NCBI GenBank assembly: GCA_022823085.1
Contig: JAJDXV010000094.1
Coordinates: 1 to 48,073, forward strand
Length of the DNA stretch: 48,073 bases
Direction of reading: 5' to 3'
Source: Candidatus Poribacteria bacterium
GTDB taxonomy: Bacteria > Poribacteria > WGA-4E > WGA-3G
In this document: piece after piece, positions 1 to 8,876 of the stretch
Numbering within the stretch: position 1 is the stretch's first letter
Layout of the letters: each line of letters starts with the position of its first letter
Program-made: the position numbers and the translations under genes
Notes under the pieces: model-generated
The model's database searches: none
Told to the model about the DNA's origin: nothing
What the model saw: the letters and a program-made list of their open reading frames with translations, nothing else

Positions 1-462
1 CGTCAGTAACCCCCCGCTAAAGCATGGGGCTTGTGCGAAGCGTAGCCAGCGTTCACTCCACAAGTTAAACTATTGACTACAGTAAAATATCGCAGTATCG
101 TGGCGTGGCAGCCACAAAGTCTGTCTTAAAACGATAGGTCGAACTGGTAGTAGACATATCTAAGGATGCTCCCCAAGTCTGACATCAAGGCTGATACCTG
201 CGATCTGGATGGGGAAACCACATATACCCGCGAAAGCGGAGAGCCCGCAAGGGTCATTACCTGTTTTCTCAAAGACACCGTGTCAGGTTGGATCGGAGAT
301 GGTGACAGCACTTCCGAAAAGAAGCAGCACAATCAGAGAGAATCACCAAGCAGAACCGTGGCGAAAAAACGGACTGCACTATTTATTGACTATTTATTGA
401 AAAAAAGGAGCGGTGTTTCCTCTCCCCGCTAAAGCGTGGGAGTCTCCACACCGAATACATTG
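1..462. mobile_element. Probable IS200/IS605-type remnant (PATE/MITE-like)
   Basis: This gene-poor stretch is bounded by two direct copies of a hairpin-forming string, CCCCGCTAAAGC followed by A/GTGGG, at about 10-29 and 424-440. Such subterminal hairpins, both read on the same strand, resemble the ends of IS200/IS605 elements. No TnpA HUH motif or TnpB RuvC/zinc-finger motif can be read between them, so at most this is a non-autonomous or decayed derivative. An open frame of 88 codons at 166-432 has no recognisable family features and may be chance, a relic, or part of an omega-RNA-like region. The right hairpin ends only 22 bp before the ATG of the next gene, so the element may have replaced that gene's leader. 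Assignment to the family is inference. Confidence 0.4.
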
Positions 463-1572
463 ATGAATACCAGCGAACCGTTTATCGGTAGGCACAAAAC
501 GGAATTGGATACACCCGCACTGCTCATCGATCTCGACAAGATGGAAGCCAACATAGCGGCGATGGCGAACTATTTCAGCACTGTGAACGCGGAGTTGAGA
601 CCGCACGTTAAGACGCATAAAACGCCTATCATCACACATAAACAGATTGCAGCGGGTGCCATCGGTGCCACGTGCGCGAAGCTCGGTGAAGCGGAAGCCG
701 TTATCCATGCCGGCATCCGAGATGTGTTGATTGCGAATCAAATCGTCGGTGCACAAAAGATCGCTCGGCTCATCAACCTTGCCAAGCATTCAGAAATCAT
801 GGTCGCGGTGGACAATTCGGAGAACGTGCAAGCCATCTCTGAGGCAGCGACCGCTAAAGATGCAACCGTCAGAATGTTAGTAGAAGTGAATATCGGAATG
901 GACCGGTGCGGTGTTGAACCCGGAAAACCGGCATTGGAATTGGCAGAACAGATACGCCGGCATCCGAACTTGGTTTTTGAAGGCTTAATGGGATACGAGG
1001 GGCATACGGTCGCGAAACCGAAGCGATCCGAACGCGATGTCGCCGCACGTGAAGCGATGCAACGACTCGTGGACACGAAGTACTATCTTGAAAAACAGGG
1101 TGTGGCGGTCGCCATCATGAGCGGTGGCGGCACTGGGACTTTTGACATCACCGGAAGCATACCGGAGATGACAGAGATACAGGCGGGGTCTTACGTCCTC
1201 ATGGATTCCACCTACCGAAATGTAGAGGGTGTCGGCGCGAATTTCGATTGTGCCTTGTCGGTCCTGGCAACTGTCGTGAGCCGTCCAAATCCCGACCGAA
1301 TGATTGTCGATACAGGGTTGAAGGTACTCGCAAAAGAATTCGGCGTTCCACAACCGGTCGGTCTAACAGGTGTTGAGATGAGTGGACTCTCTGAAGAACA
1401 CGGCAAGATGCTGGTGTCTGATGAAAGCATCGACCTCAAACCTGGAGATAAACTCGAAATTTTACCATCCCACTGTTGCACGACGGTGAACCTACACGAT
1501 AGGTATTACGGCATCCGTAACGGGATTGTTGAGTCGGCGTGGGAGATTACAGCAAGGGGAAAAGCGCAATGA
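463..1572 (+). CDS. D-threonine aldolase / D-serine dehydratase-like PLP enzyme
   Basis: A fold-type III (alanine racemase N-terminal barrel) PLP enzyme of the DSD1/D-threonine aldolase family, expected to cleave D-threonine or dehydrate D-serine in the cytoplasm. The N-terminus reads DTPALLIDLDKMEANI. The PLP lysine is in RPHVKTHKTP (about Lys50). The C-terminus carries LPSHCCTTVNLHD, whose His and Cys match the metal site of this family. At about 369 residues it is normal length. I prefer ATG 463 (MNTSEPF) over an in-frame GTG at 436, because the latter lies inside the hairpin of the upstream element; neither has a clear Shine-Dalgarno. It is probably monocistronic. The substrate cannot be decided from sequence. 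Confidence 0.85.
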   Translation: MNTSEPFIGRHKTELDTPALLIDLDKMEANIAAMANYFSTVNAELRPHVKTHKTPIITHKQIAAGAIGATCAKLGEAEAVIHAGIRDVLIANQIVGAQKIARLINLAKHSEIMVAVDNSENVQAISEAATAKDATVRMLVEVNIGMDRCGVEPGKPALELAEQIRRHPNLVFEGLMGYEGHTVAKPKRSERDVAAREAMQRLVDTKYYLEKQGVAVAIMSGGGTGTFDITGSIPEMTEIQAGSYVLMDSTYRNVEGVGANFDCALSVLATVVSRPNPDRMIVDTGLKVLAKEFGVPQPVGLTGVEMSGLSEEHGKMLVSDESIDLKPGDKLEILPSHCCTTVNLHDRYYGIRNGIVESAWEITARGKAQ

Positions 1573-1660
1573 TTACAACAACTTCTCGGATGTTTTGATT
1601 TACGGATACACAACAAACTGACGCTATCACAAAATACAGAATTACATAGGAGGATATTCA

Positions 1661-3505
1661 ATGCAAAGATCAATATGGATTAACAAATTGCAGTGTATTT
1701 GGAGACCTTTTTATTTTCTGGGTCTATTGACTACCGGTTTTCTGTTACTGTATCAACCGGTTTCGGAAGCCTATATCGCGAAACGTTATTCTGTGCAGCG
1801 AATTGTCAAGGAGAGCAGCAACATCCTCTTCGGGACGGTTTCTGAGGTCAACACCAGCCGCCGAACCGCGAAGGTTAAGGTCGAAAAATACCTTAAAGGC
1901 AAAGCGGAGTTTGATGAGATTAGGATCCGACTCGATGTCTACAAAGGAGAGGTGGATCATCGGGACGAGGCGATGCGTCTTATGAAGGTGAATAGACCGA
2001 TTATCATCTTTTATCTTAGGGAAGGTGGACGGATTGACAGCCTTTCACATATCAACGGAAAATGGTTTCAAACCCAGACGACAAGACAGAACAACAAATG
2101 GGGATGGTGGTTGTTTACGCACACTGAAAAATACCTCAACAGAGACGAGGTCTCAAGGCGAGACTCTACTGTCGATTTTCAGAAAGAACTGAGTGCTATG
2201 TTCGGGACAATTGACGAAAACACCGTGCGCACCCGTGAGGTACCTACGTCGGGAGCGGATACTGTACAACTACATTTTCTCAGAACAGATAGCTACAAAG
2301 CAGAGTATCCTACGATCTCCAGCCTTAAGTCGATAGGCGGACACTCAGTTGGTTACAGCGGAACAACGAGTCGCGACCTACCGGGACTTGGCAATGCGGA
2401 CATTTTATGGCTCGGTTTCCGAACGCTCTCACGAGACGGAAAATACTGGCTTAACAGTCATCAAGAGGCACGGATTAAAGCGTTTGTGAAGAACGGCGGT
2501 GTTGTCATCGTCTCCGGGCAGGATAGCGATGACGGTCGTCCATGTCCTACAGGGTGGTTACCTGAATCCATCAAGGGTGTAGAAAGCGCAGCGCGAAGCG
2601 ATTTTCGAGCAACTGCTGAGGCGGGTGAACTCTTTGATGTACCCAACCGCATCCGTTCAGGGAGTCTTTCACTTGATGATTCATGGACGGGTGCAAATCG
2701 GAACTATCAAGTGCTGGCGACGACCAACGACGGAAAAGAGATTGCTATCGCCAAACGCAATTATGGGAAAGGGATGTATCTCATCACCAACCTCCGTAAT
2801 GACACGGAGATGCGAGTCTCTAAAAACCGTCAGATGCTCGAGAATTTGGTACATTTCGCAGTCGATTTTCTCAAGGAATCCAACCGGCTCTTGGTGCTTA
2901 AAACGGATGCATACGCATCAGAACCGCGCACTATCGCTCGGCTTGACGCTATAACGGGATCCGATGTTGTTTATCAGGAAACAAGCAACCACAACCTGCC
3001 GACACTCGGTAATGCCGATATCCTATGGCTCGGTTTCCGAACGCTCTCACGAGACGGAAAATACCGGCTCAACAGTCATCAAGAGGCACGGATTAAAGCG
3101 TTCGTGAAGAACGGTGGTGTCGCTATCGTGTCTGGTCAAGATAGCGATGAGGGGCGTCCGTGCAAGACAGGCTGGTTGCCTGAACCGCTCAACGGTGTAG
3201 AGAGCACACAACGAAATGATTTTCAACCGACTTCCGCCGCTGGCGACCTCTTTAACGCGCCCCACCGTGTGCGTTCAGGTCAACTCGCACTTGATGACTC
3301 ATGGAGTGGATGGAATCAAAATTATCAAGTGCTGGCGACGACCAATGACGGAAAAGAGATAGTCGTCGCGAAACTGAAATATGGCAAAGGGATGTATCTG
3401 ATTACGAATCTCCGTAATAGTCGAGAGGCGGAAGTCTCTAAAAATCGACCGATGCTTGAAAACTTGGTACATTTCGCTGTGGATTTCTTAGCGGACGGGA
3501 AATAA
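1661..3505 (+). CDS. Exported protein with tandem duplicated GATase1/ThuA-like domains
   Basis: A 614-residue protein with an N-terminal hydrophobic export segment (about residues 17-37), a domain at about 40-200 that I cannot assign, and two consecutive copies of a roughly 206-residue domain (about 205-410 and 411-614). Each copy has NADILWLGFRTLSRDGKY, a stretch like FVKNGGV(V/A)IVSGQDSD and a terminal GKGMYLITNLRN. This pattern of a locally hydrophobic strand, a glycine turn and a late 'nearly fixed glycine' suggests a glutamine-amidotransferase-like (ThuA/DUF4350-type) fold, without an obvious catalytic Cys-His-Glu triad. An ideal AGGAGG lies 7 bp upstream of the ATG. It is the first gene of a + strand run ending at 6843. 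The two copies are almost identical in DNA over about 95 bp. Confidence 0.6.
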   Translation: MQRSIWINKLQCIWRPFYFLGLLTTGFLLLYQPVSEAYIAKRYSVQRIVKESSNILFGTVSEVNTSRRTAKVKVEKYLKGKAEFDEIRIRLDVYKGEVDHRDEAMRLMKVNRPIIIFYLREGGRIDSLSHINGKWFQTQTTRQNNKWGWWLFTHTEKYLNRDEVSRRDSTVDFQKELSAMFGTIDENTVRTREVPTSGADTVQLHFLRTDSYKAEYPTISSLKSIGGHSVGYSGTTSRDLPGLGNADILWLGFRTLSRDGKYWLNSHQEARIKAFVKNGGVVIVSGQDSDDGRPCPTGWLPESIKGVESAARSDFRATAEAGELFDVPNRIRSGSLSLDDSWTGANRNYQVLATTNDGKEIAIAKRNYGKGMYLITNLRNDTEMRVSKNRQMLENLVHFAVDFLKESNRLLVLKTDAYASEPRTIARLDAITGSDVVYQETSNHNLPTLGNADILWLGFRTLSRDGKYRLNSHQEARIKAFVKNGGVAIVSGQDSDEGRPCKTGWLPEPLNGVESTQRNDFQPTSAAGDLFNAPHRVRSGQLALDDSWSGWNQNYQVLATTNDGKEIVVAKLKYGKGMYLITNLRNSREAEVSKNRPMLENLVHFAVDFLADGK

Positions 3506-3525
3506 AACGCGAGGGGGAACTACAG

Positions 3526-5103
3526 ATGAGAAAAGGACGTTTAAAGCAGACGATCAACGGAAATAGAGATAAAAGATGGAGGTTCGGTTTTTCTGCCAAG
3601 CTGCTAATGCTGTGCTTTACGCTTCTTTTCTTTGGCACAGCGAGTCCTGCACACGCAGTTATTCCGCAACTTCTGGGCCCCCTCACAGCGTTGTTGAGCA
3701 TTGTGCCACAAATCCTCGCTTTTGTTGGGGTTGCACTTATAACGGCTCTCGTTTTTGCACGGGATGCCACGAAACTGTTTTTCTACAGGTTCCGCGACTT
3801 CGTGAGTGCACACAAGATTGCTGTGCCTGTCGTCGGTGCGATCCTTCTTCTCGGTACAGCGTTCGGTGCTTACCAGTTACTCCGCGGACCGAACGCCGCG
3901 CTTGAAGCGAATGCTCAGAATACCGGGAGAAATGTAAAAGGCGTTAGCACATGGGCAACTTTCCGGGGGAACAAGAACAGGACGGGACATTTAGACACGT
4001 TACCGGGTCCAACAAACGGAACGCCAGCGTGGGTCTTCAAAGACGAAAAGGCGATGGCGGTCGATTTCTCTTCGTCCCCTGCGATTGTCGGAAATCGGCT
4101 CTATATCGGCTCTTCACACGGTTCAATTTTTTCACTCGGCGGCGCAACATACTGCATTGATACGGAGTCGAGAGAGGTTATCTGGCGACACGCTTCGCCG
4201 ATCCCGATCTTCTCCTCACCTGCAGTCGCTGGGGGTCGGGTCTACATCGGCGAAGGCTACCATCAAGATAGCGATTGCGCGCTCCGATGCCTCGACGCAA
4301 AAACCGGCGAACCGATCTGGTCCTTCCGGACAGCGAGCCATGTCGAGTCAACCCCTTTCATCAGTCAAGGTAAACTCTATTTTACTGCCGGTGCCGATGG
4401 CATTTACTGCATTGATGCCTTAGAAGGACAGGAAATTTGGCACTATGGCGGTGTCCATGCAGATATGTCGCCTGTCGTGCATAACGGCAAAGTCTACTTC
4501 GGTACGGGTTATGGCGACTACCGAATCTACGCCGTTGATGCACAAACAGGTCATGAACTCTGGTCGAAGCAGATGCCGTATCCTGTTTGGGGCAGTCCGA
4601 GTGCTTATGAAAACCTCGTCTTCTTTGGGCTCGGACGCGGTAATTTTTCGGACAGTGCCGCTATACCTGCCGGTAAAGTCGTCGCGCTCAACGCAGAGAC
4701 CGGCGACATCGTATGGGAACACGAGGCGAAAGATGCTGTCCTGACTGCAATCGCTATACAGAACGGCTACGTCATCTTCGGTTCCCGTGATGGGTCTGTC
4801 TATTGTCTACAGGCAACGGACGGAAAACAACACTGGCAAACTGGACTCCGCGACCCCGTGGTCTCTTCACCAGCCGTAACACCGGATACAGTTTATGCCG
4901 CAACGAAAAAGGGACATGTTTACGCGCTTTCCACTGACGATGGAGAAGTGAAATGGGAATTTAATTTAAGAACTGTCACCCGAAATGTAGAACTCTATTC
5001 ATCACCGGCGGTTGCCAATGGGTTCGTGTATATCGGTTCAAGCGACCGGTATATTTTCTGTTTGGGTGATGAGGACAGCAATAAAACTGTCGGTGACCGC
5101 TAA
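3526..5103 (+). CDS. Membrane-anchored PQQ-like beta-propeller (BamB-like) protein
   Basis: A 525-residue protein with a signal-like segment at about 24-45 ending in SPAHA, two further hydrophobic segments (about 55-80 and 100-120), and then an eight-bladed-type propeller. Propeller repeats are visible as W-(x)-F/H...SSPAIVGNRLYIGS, SSPAVAGGRVYIGE, SPVVHNGKVYFGT, GSPSAYENLVFFG and SSPAVANGFVYIGS, typical of PQQ_2/BamB repeats. Such domains are usually scaffolds and only sometimes bind PQQ; no dehydrogenase catalytic residues are evident. GAGGGGG precedes the ATG. It lies 20 bp after the previous gene and 14 bp before the next, so co-transcription is likely. The propeller is expected to be extracytoplasmic. 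Confidence 0.82.
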   Translation: MRKGRLKQTINGNRDKRWRFGFSAKLLMLCFTLLFFGTASPAHAVIPQLLGPLTALLSIVPQILAFVGVALITALVFARDATKLFFYRFRDFVSAHKIAVPVVGAILLLGTAFGAYQLLRGPNAALEANAQNTGRNVKGVSTWATFRGNKNRTGHLDTLPGPTNGTPAWVFKDEKAMAVDFSSSPAIVGNRLYIGSSHGSIFSLGGATYCIDTESREVIWRHASPIPIFSSPAVAGGRVYIGEGYHQDSDCALRCLDAKTGEPIWSFRTASHVESTPFISQGKLYFTAGADGIYCIDALEGQEIWHYGGVHADMSPVVHNGKVYFGTGYGDYRIYAVDAQTGHELWSKQMPYPVWGSPSAYENLVFFGLGRGNFSDSAAIPAGKVVALNAETGDIVWEHEAKDAVLTAIAIQNGYVIFGSRDGSVYCLQATDGKQHWQTGLRDPVVSSPAVTPDTVYAATKKGHVYALSTDDGEVKWEFNLRTVTRNVELYSSPAVANGFVYIGSSDRYIFCLGDEDSNKTVGDR

Positions 5104-5117
5104 TTTGGAGAAAAGAA

Positions 5118-5951
5118 ATGAAAAATTATATTTGCATTTTGACAGCACTGCTCGTTTTGCTCGCAAGCACTGTCGCAGATGCGCAGTGGCGCAGTAAAAC
5201 GCACGACGAGTATAACGCACTCACAGGGGTTAACGTTAAAATTGATGGCGATCTTGGCGAATGGGACGGAGTCCTTGAGACTGTTACAGGCACCGATGGA
5301 AAACCTTTCTGTGGTGTTGAATATGAAGGCAACGTCTTTCAGGAACACGGCGGCGGAAAATGGAACGGTGCCGATGACCACGAAACCTGTTTCATGATCG
5401 TATGGGATTCAGATGCGGTCTATATTGGGCTTATTGTCACTGATGACGAACATGAACATGCAGCTGCAGCCGCATGGAACGGAGATGGTGCACAACTCGC
5501 CTTTGAAATGAGCGGAAAACGGGCTGCTGGTATACAGATGCTCCTTTACAATATCGGTTTAGATGATAAAGGAAAGGATATACTCCCCGGTGCTTTAAAT
5601 GAACAGCCCGGTGGAGATGGTGTCGTCCCCGGCGACGATATCGTCGTCATCCGCGACGAAGGTGAAAAGAAAACCTACTACGAACTCAGATTTACCGCTG
5701 AAGAATTACAAGTAAAAGGCGATAAATTTAGTGCTGGCGATAAGTTCGGTCTCGGTATCTGTGTCAATGACGGCGACAAAGCTGCCGGGCAAAACGGGCA
5801 AAAGGGGTGGAGTGGATGGTACACCCATTCTATTGTCCACGGCAAGAATTCTGAAAAAACAGGTCTCGTCACGCTAACCGATGAAGTCCTCGCCGTTGAA
5901 GCGATAGGTAAGTTGACAACGAGATGGGGAAAACTAAAATCTGCCCGATAA
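5118..5951 (+). CDS. Secreted CBM9/DOMON-like domain protein, paralogue 1
   Basis: A 277-residue exported protein: signal peptide at 1-22 (ending in VADAQW), then one beta-sandwich domain with INVKIDGDLGEWDG-like opening, a central WDSDAVYIGLIVTDDEHEH strand and KKTYYELRFTAEEL. This layout (KIDGDLxEW, then 'ayl..vtD') is that of carbohydrate-binding family 9-like and DOMON-type domains, which bind sugars or haem. No catalytic domain is attached. The C-terminus ends VEAIGKLTTRWGKLKSAR, a tail shared with two other exported proteins in this window. GGAG lies about 8 bp before the ATG. The next gene is a close paralogue (tandem duplication). Ligand unknown. Confidence 0.72.
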   Translation: MKNYICILTALLVLLASTVADAQWRSKTHDEYNALTGVNVKIDGDLGEWDGVLETVTGTDGKPFCGVEYEGNVFQEHGGGKWNGADDHETCFMIVWDSDAVYIGLIVTDDEHEHAAAAAWNGDGAQLAFEMSGKRAAGIQMLLYNIGLDDKGKDILPGALNEQPGGDGVVPGDDIVVIRDEGEKKTYYELRFTAEELQVKGDKFSAGDKFGLGICVNDGDKAAGQNGQKGWSGWYTHSIVHGKNSEKTGLVTLTDEVLAVEAIGKLTTRWGKLKSAR

Positions 5952-5985
5952 TTAACAATTTTTACACACTAACAAAGGAATGGAT

Positions 5986-6843
5986 ATGAAAAAAAATGTT
6001 TTCGGTTTCACTACACTGTTCGCAATCGCTGCTTTCCTGTTTACAACCGGTATTGCAGACGCACAGTGGCGGAATGAGACGCATGATGTCTACAACGCGC
6101 CAACAGGAATCGATGTTCAGATCGACGGTGATCTGAGTGAATGGAGCGGTGTGCTTGAGAGTGTTACTGGCACGGATGGTGCCATGTTTTGTGGTGTCTT
6201 GTTTGAAGCGAATGGTGGCGACATTAAAGCGTTTGAAGAATTCGGCGGCGGTACCTGGAGCGATGCCGACGACCACGAAACCTGTTTTATGTTTGCATGG
6301 GATGAAGATGCACTTTATCTCGCACTTAGTGTCACTGACGACACGCATGAACACGCTGCCGCTGCGGCGTGGAACGGCGACGGCGCGCAGCTCGCTGTCG
6401 AAGCGACCGGTGCACGCGAAGCAGGGCTGCCACTCTTCCTTTATAACATCGGTTTAGATGGTGCCGGCGAAAATGTCATCCTACAGAACGAAAGAACAAA
6501 CGGTAGTCCCGGCCTTGTCGCCGATGATGCCGCTATTGTCCGAGATGAAGGCGCGAAAAAGACCTACTACGAATTTCGGTTCCCGGCAACAGAACTCCAA
6601 ATCGAAGGCGATACGTTCAGTGAAGGCACGGAAATCGGAGTCGGTATCTGCGTCAACGATGGCGATACCGCTGCGGGTCAGGAAGGACAAAAAGGGTGGG
6701 ACGGATGGTATCCACACGCTGTTGTCTACGGTAAGAACTCCGAAAAAACCGGACTTGTTATACTCAGCAGTACAGCGGTAACTGCCGTTGAACCCGCCGA
6801 TAAGTTAACAACAACTTGGGGGACGCTGAAATCCCGTCAATAA
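5986..6843 (+). CDS. Secreted CBM9/DOMON-like domain protein, paralogue 2
   Basis: A tandem paralogue of the preceding gene, with the same signal peptide form (ends in GIADAQW), IDVQIDGDLSEW opening, ADDHETCFMFAWDEDALYLALSVTDD core, and a C-terminal tail VEPADKLTTTWGTLKSRQ. It differs by a short insertion after the Cys-Gly-Val segment (NGGDIKAFEEFGGG). The ATG at 5986 is preferred over an ATG two codons earlier (5980), because AAAGGA at 5974-5979 is then correctly spaced by about 6 bp; the upstream ATG would have no spacing. It is the last gene of the + strand run; a strong hairpin follows 31 bp after its stop. Likely exported; ligand unknown. Confidence 0.72.
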   Translation: MKKNVFGFTTLFAIAAFLFTTGIADAQWRNETHDVYNAPTGIDVQIDGDLSEWSGVLESVTGTDGAMFCGVLFEANGGDIKAFEEFGGGTWSDADDHETCFMFAWDEDALYLALSVTDDTHEHAAAAAWNGDGAQLAVEATGAREAGLPLFLYNIGLDGAGENVILQNERTNGSPGLVADDAAIVRDEGAKKTYYEFRFPATELQIEGDTFSEGTEIGVGICVNDGDTAAGQEGQKGWDGWYPHAVVYGKNSEKTGLVILSSTAVTAVEPADKLTTTWGTLKSRQ

Positions 6844-6874
6844 AACGACAACGTCTCTTTGTATCTCTTTTACA

Positions 6875-6895
6875 GGCGGGGTTTGAAACCCCGCC
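6875..6895 (+). terminator. Palindromic hairpin terminator after the 1.7-6.8 kb operon
   Basis: GGCGGGGTTT and AAACCCCGCC form a perfect 10-bp stem around one central base, followed by TTTTC on the + strand. It lies between the converging genes ending at 6843 (+) and 6921 (-). A T-run exists on the + side only, so it best fits termination of the + strand operon. The string also resembles REP-type palindromes. Confidence 0.7.
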
Positions 6896-6920
6896 TTTTC
6901 TAAAATCTCCACACCCACTT

Positions 6921-8024
6921 TTAATGGTCGTGATCGTGATGATCGGATTTGTGGTAGTGTAGCCGTAGCAGATCGACCCCAAAATCGTCTTCGATATGCC
7001 GCCATACAGAATGAATATGGTTAGCATTGTTCTGCGTGTTGTCGTACTCGACGAAGAAAAAGGGACCGTGTAATCTATAGTAGTGCGGTGTTTTCGGTGT
7101 TTCACCACCTGCCCATGCGAAGTGAACATCGTTGACGCTTCCTTCACGTAGTTTCCGCAGTTCGATTTCGGCGATTTCGTCAGGGAGTCGGTCGATGTAT
7201 TCACGGACGAGGTCCATGAGGATTTCGCGTTGATGTGTCTCCATAGACACCGCTGCTAACCCTTCCACGCTCTCAAACTCCACTTTAGGGACATCGCGCG
7301 TCAGAATATCCGAAGGTGCCTCCGCATTGATGATCGTCTGGCGTTTCTGCGTGGCATTCAGACTGGTGAGAAGTTTGCGGGCAACATCCTCTTCATCTGA
7401 AAGCACCCGCAGCCCTGTTTTCTCACCGCTCGGTACTTCTGCCGGGTTTGACCCGAAGAAAAACGGGTTCGGCGAAATCAGTTCTCGATTGACGACGGTA
7501 AAGTTGAGTGAGACGTGGTGTCCCTCAGCACGCCACCCCCACGCCCCGTTACCCGTCGGATCGCCAAATACAGTGAAAAAGTAAAAACTCGGATCGCGGA
7601 CAAGCCGTGCTTCGCCGGCAGCTTTCTCAATCTCACCGAGTGTTGTCTCCAAATTGATAATTGCGTGGGCTTTCTGATAGCCTTTAGCACTCAATCCACT
7701 CGCCATGAGTGCGAATGCCGCTTCCTGTTGTTTGTCATTGAGTTCTGTGAGCGAGACCCCTTTCCGTTCCCACATTTCGATCGGAATATAGTGCCATCTG
7801 AAACGTTCGTTTCCGTCAAAAGGGAGTGCTGCTTTCTGGTGTAAGGTGGGTGTCAATGTATCAAGAAAGTTTCCAGCTGCTTGTGCCATCCGTTCGGCTG
7901 TCGCTGAAGCCGGGATAACCAAAGGCTTCAGTTCGGCATCGGTATGTGTATGCGCCACAAATAATACCTCCATTCGCGTAGAACTGCGCCCCGTGGCGCG
8001 CGTCCTACAAACCGTGTAATCCAT
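6921..8024 (-). CDS. DUF3500-family protein
   Basis: A 367-residue protein matching the DUF3500 family pattern: a long helical N-terminal half (AERMAQAAGNFLDTLTP), then GAWGWRAEGHHVSLNFTVV, SPNPFFFGSNPAEVPSG and a late HIHSVWRHIEDDFGVDLL. A conserved W-x2-xGHH and histidine-rich regions suggest possible metal binding, but the biochemical role is not known. The C-terminus is HYHKSDHHDHDH, a local metal-binding-type tail. I kept the ATG at 8024, which has GGGAG 11 bp upstream; an alternative ATG lies 17 codons in (7973). It is transcribed divergently from the sigma factor gene, with 256 bp between them. Confidence 0.75.
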   Translation of the reverse strand: MDYTVCRTRATGRSSTRMEVLFVAHTHTDAELKPLVIPASATAERMAQAAGNFLDTLTPTLHQKAALPFDGNERFRWHYIPIEMWERKGVSLTELNDKQQEAAFALMASGLSAKGYQKAHAIINLETTLGEIEKAAGEARLVRDPSFYFFTVFGDPTGNGAWGWRAEGHHVSLNFTVVNRELISPNPFFFGSNPAEVPSGEKTGLRVLSDEEDVARKLLTSLNATQKRQTIINAEAPSDILTRDVPKVEFESVEGLAAVSMETHQREILMDLVREYIDRLPDEIAEIELRKLREGSVNDVHFAWAGGETPKTPHYYRLHGPFFFVEYDNTQNNANHIHSVWRHIEDDFGVDLLRLHYHKSDHHDHDH

Positions 8025-8151
8025 TCGCTTTATGGCTCCCTATTTTAGACCAACTCTGCATCAAAGTCAAGCATTTTAACCGACAGCGTCTGTTGATGCC
8101 GGAGAATCATTTGCTGACAATTGACAGCAATGAACCGTTCCCCAAAAATTC

Positions 8152-8180
8152 TTGACAATTACCAAAAAATTTTGTAAACT
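8152..8180 (+). promoter_or_regulatory. Sigma-70-type promoter for the ECF sigma operon
   Basis: TTGACA at 8152-8157 and TAAACT at 8175-8180 are separated by 17 bp, in an AT-rich tract otherwise unusual here. The start codon of the sigma factor gene lies 100 bp downstream. Between them, at about 8229-8245, is a small palindrome (CACCTTAGGTG). Confidence 0.6.
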
Positions 8181-8280
8181 TATTTTATTCGGTTCCGTTT
8201 AAGAAGGTGTTAGTATGCTATTGTCCACCCCCCACCTTAGGTGAGGCAACTTTCAAACCGATAATCAAAAGCCGGGACTT

Positions 8281-8862
8281 ATGGATAAATTGATTGACGA
8301 TGAAATGTTAGTCGCCCAGTTTCAAGCCGGTCGCCAGAATGCCTTCGATGAGTTAATGAAACGCTACAAATCTAAGATTTTCTCGTATCTCCTGCGTTCT
8401 GTCAGGAATTATGAGGATGCCGAGGACATCACCATCGAAGTCTTCTTCAAGGCGTACCGAGCATTAGAGAATTGGCAACCGAAAGCCAAATTCTCGACAT
8501 GGTTGTACAAGATTGCTTCCAATCTTGCTATTGACTATCATCGCGCGAAAGCACGGAATCCTGTCTATGCGTTGGATGACGCAGAAATCCCTGAAAAACA
8601 CCTCATCGCGACGGATATGCACAGCGATCCGGTGAAGCAATTAGAAGATAAAGAGCGCGGTTTGATTATCCGTGAAGCGGTCGATCAACTCTCGCCGAAA
8701 CAGAAAGCGGTCTTTATGTTGAGTCGGTATGAAGGTTTACAACTCAAGGAGGTGGCTGAAACGCTCGACATGGCGGAAGGCACTGTGAAAATTCACCTCC
8801 ATCGCGCAGTGAAACGACTGCAAACACTCCTACGTCCGTTGTGGGAAAATAATGACATTTGA
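8281..8862 (+). CDS. ECF-type RNA polymerase sigma factor
   Basis: A 193-residue sigma-70 family regulator of the extracytoplasmic-function class. Region 2 reads from MKRYKSKIFSYLLRSVRNY through EDAEDITIEVFFKAYRAL and FSTWLYKIASNLAIDYHR; region 4 is LSPKQKAVFMLSRYEGLQL with KEVAETLDMAEGTVKIHLHR as its helix-turn-helix. There is no region 1.1 or 3 domain. The gene immediately upstream of the anti-sigma gene (14 bp gap) supports a sigma/anti-sigma pair; stimulus unknown. The start at 8281 has only a weak Shine-Dalgarno; the next in-frame ATG is eight codons in. Confidence 0.93.
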   Translation: MDKLIDDEMLVAQFQAGRQNAFDELMKRYKSKIFSYLLRSVRNYEDAEDITIEVFFKAYRALENWQPKAKFSTWLYKIASNLAIDYHRAKARNPVYALDDAEIPEKHLIATDMHSDPVKQLEDKERGLIIREAVDQLSPKQKAVFMLSRYEGLQLKEVAETLDMAEGTVKIHLHRAVKRLQTLLRPLWENNDI

Positions 8863-8876
8863 AAGGAGAAAGGGTT

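Noticed and set aside
166..432. 88-codon + strand frame as a TnpB C-terminus
   Set aside because: No RuvC or zinc-finger motif can be read, so only a possible relic is noted under the element.
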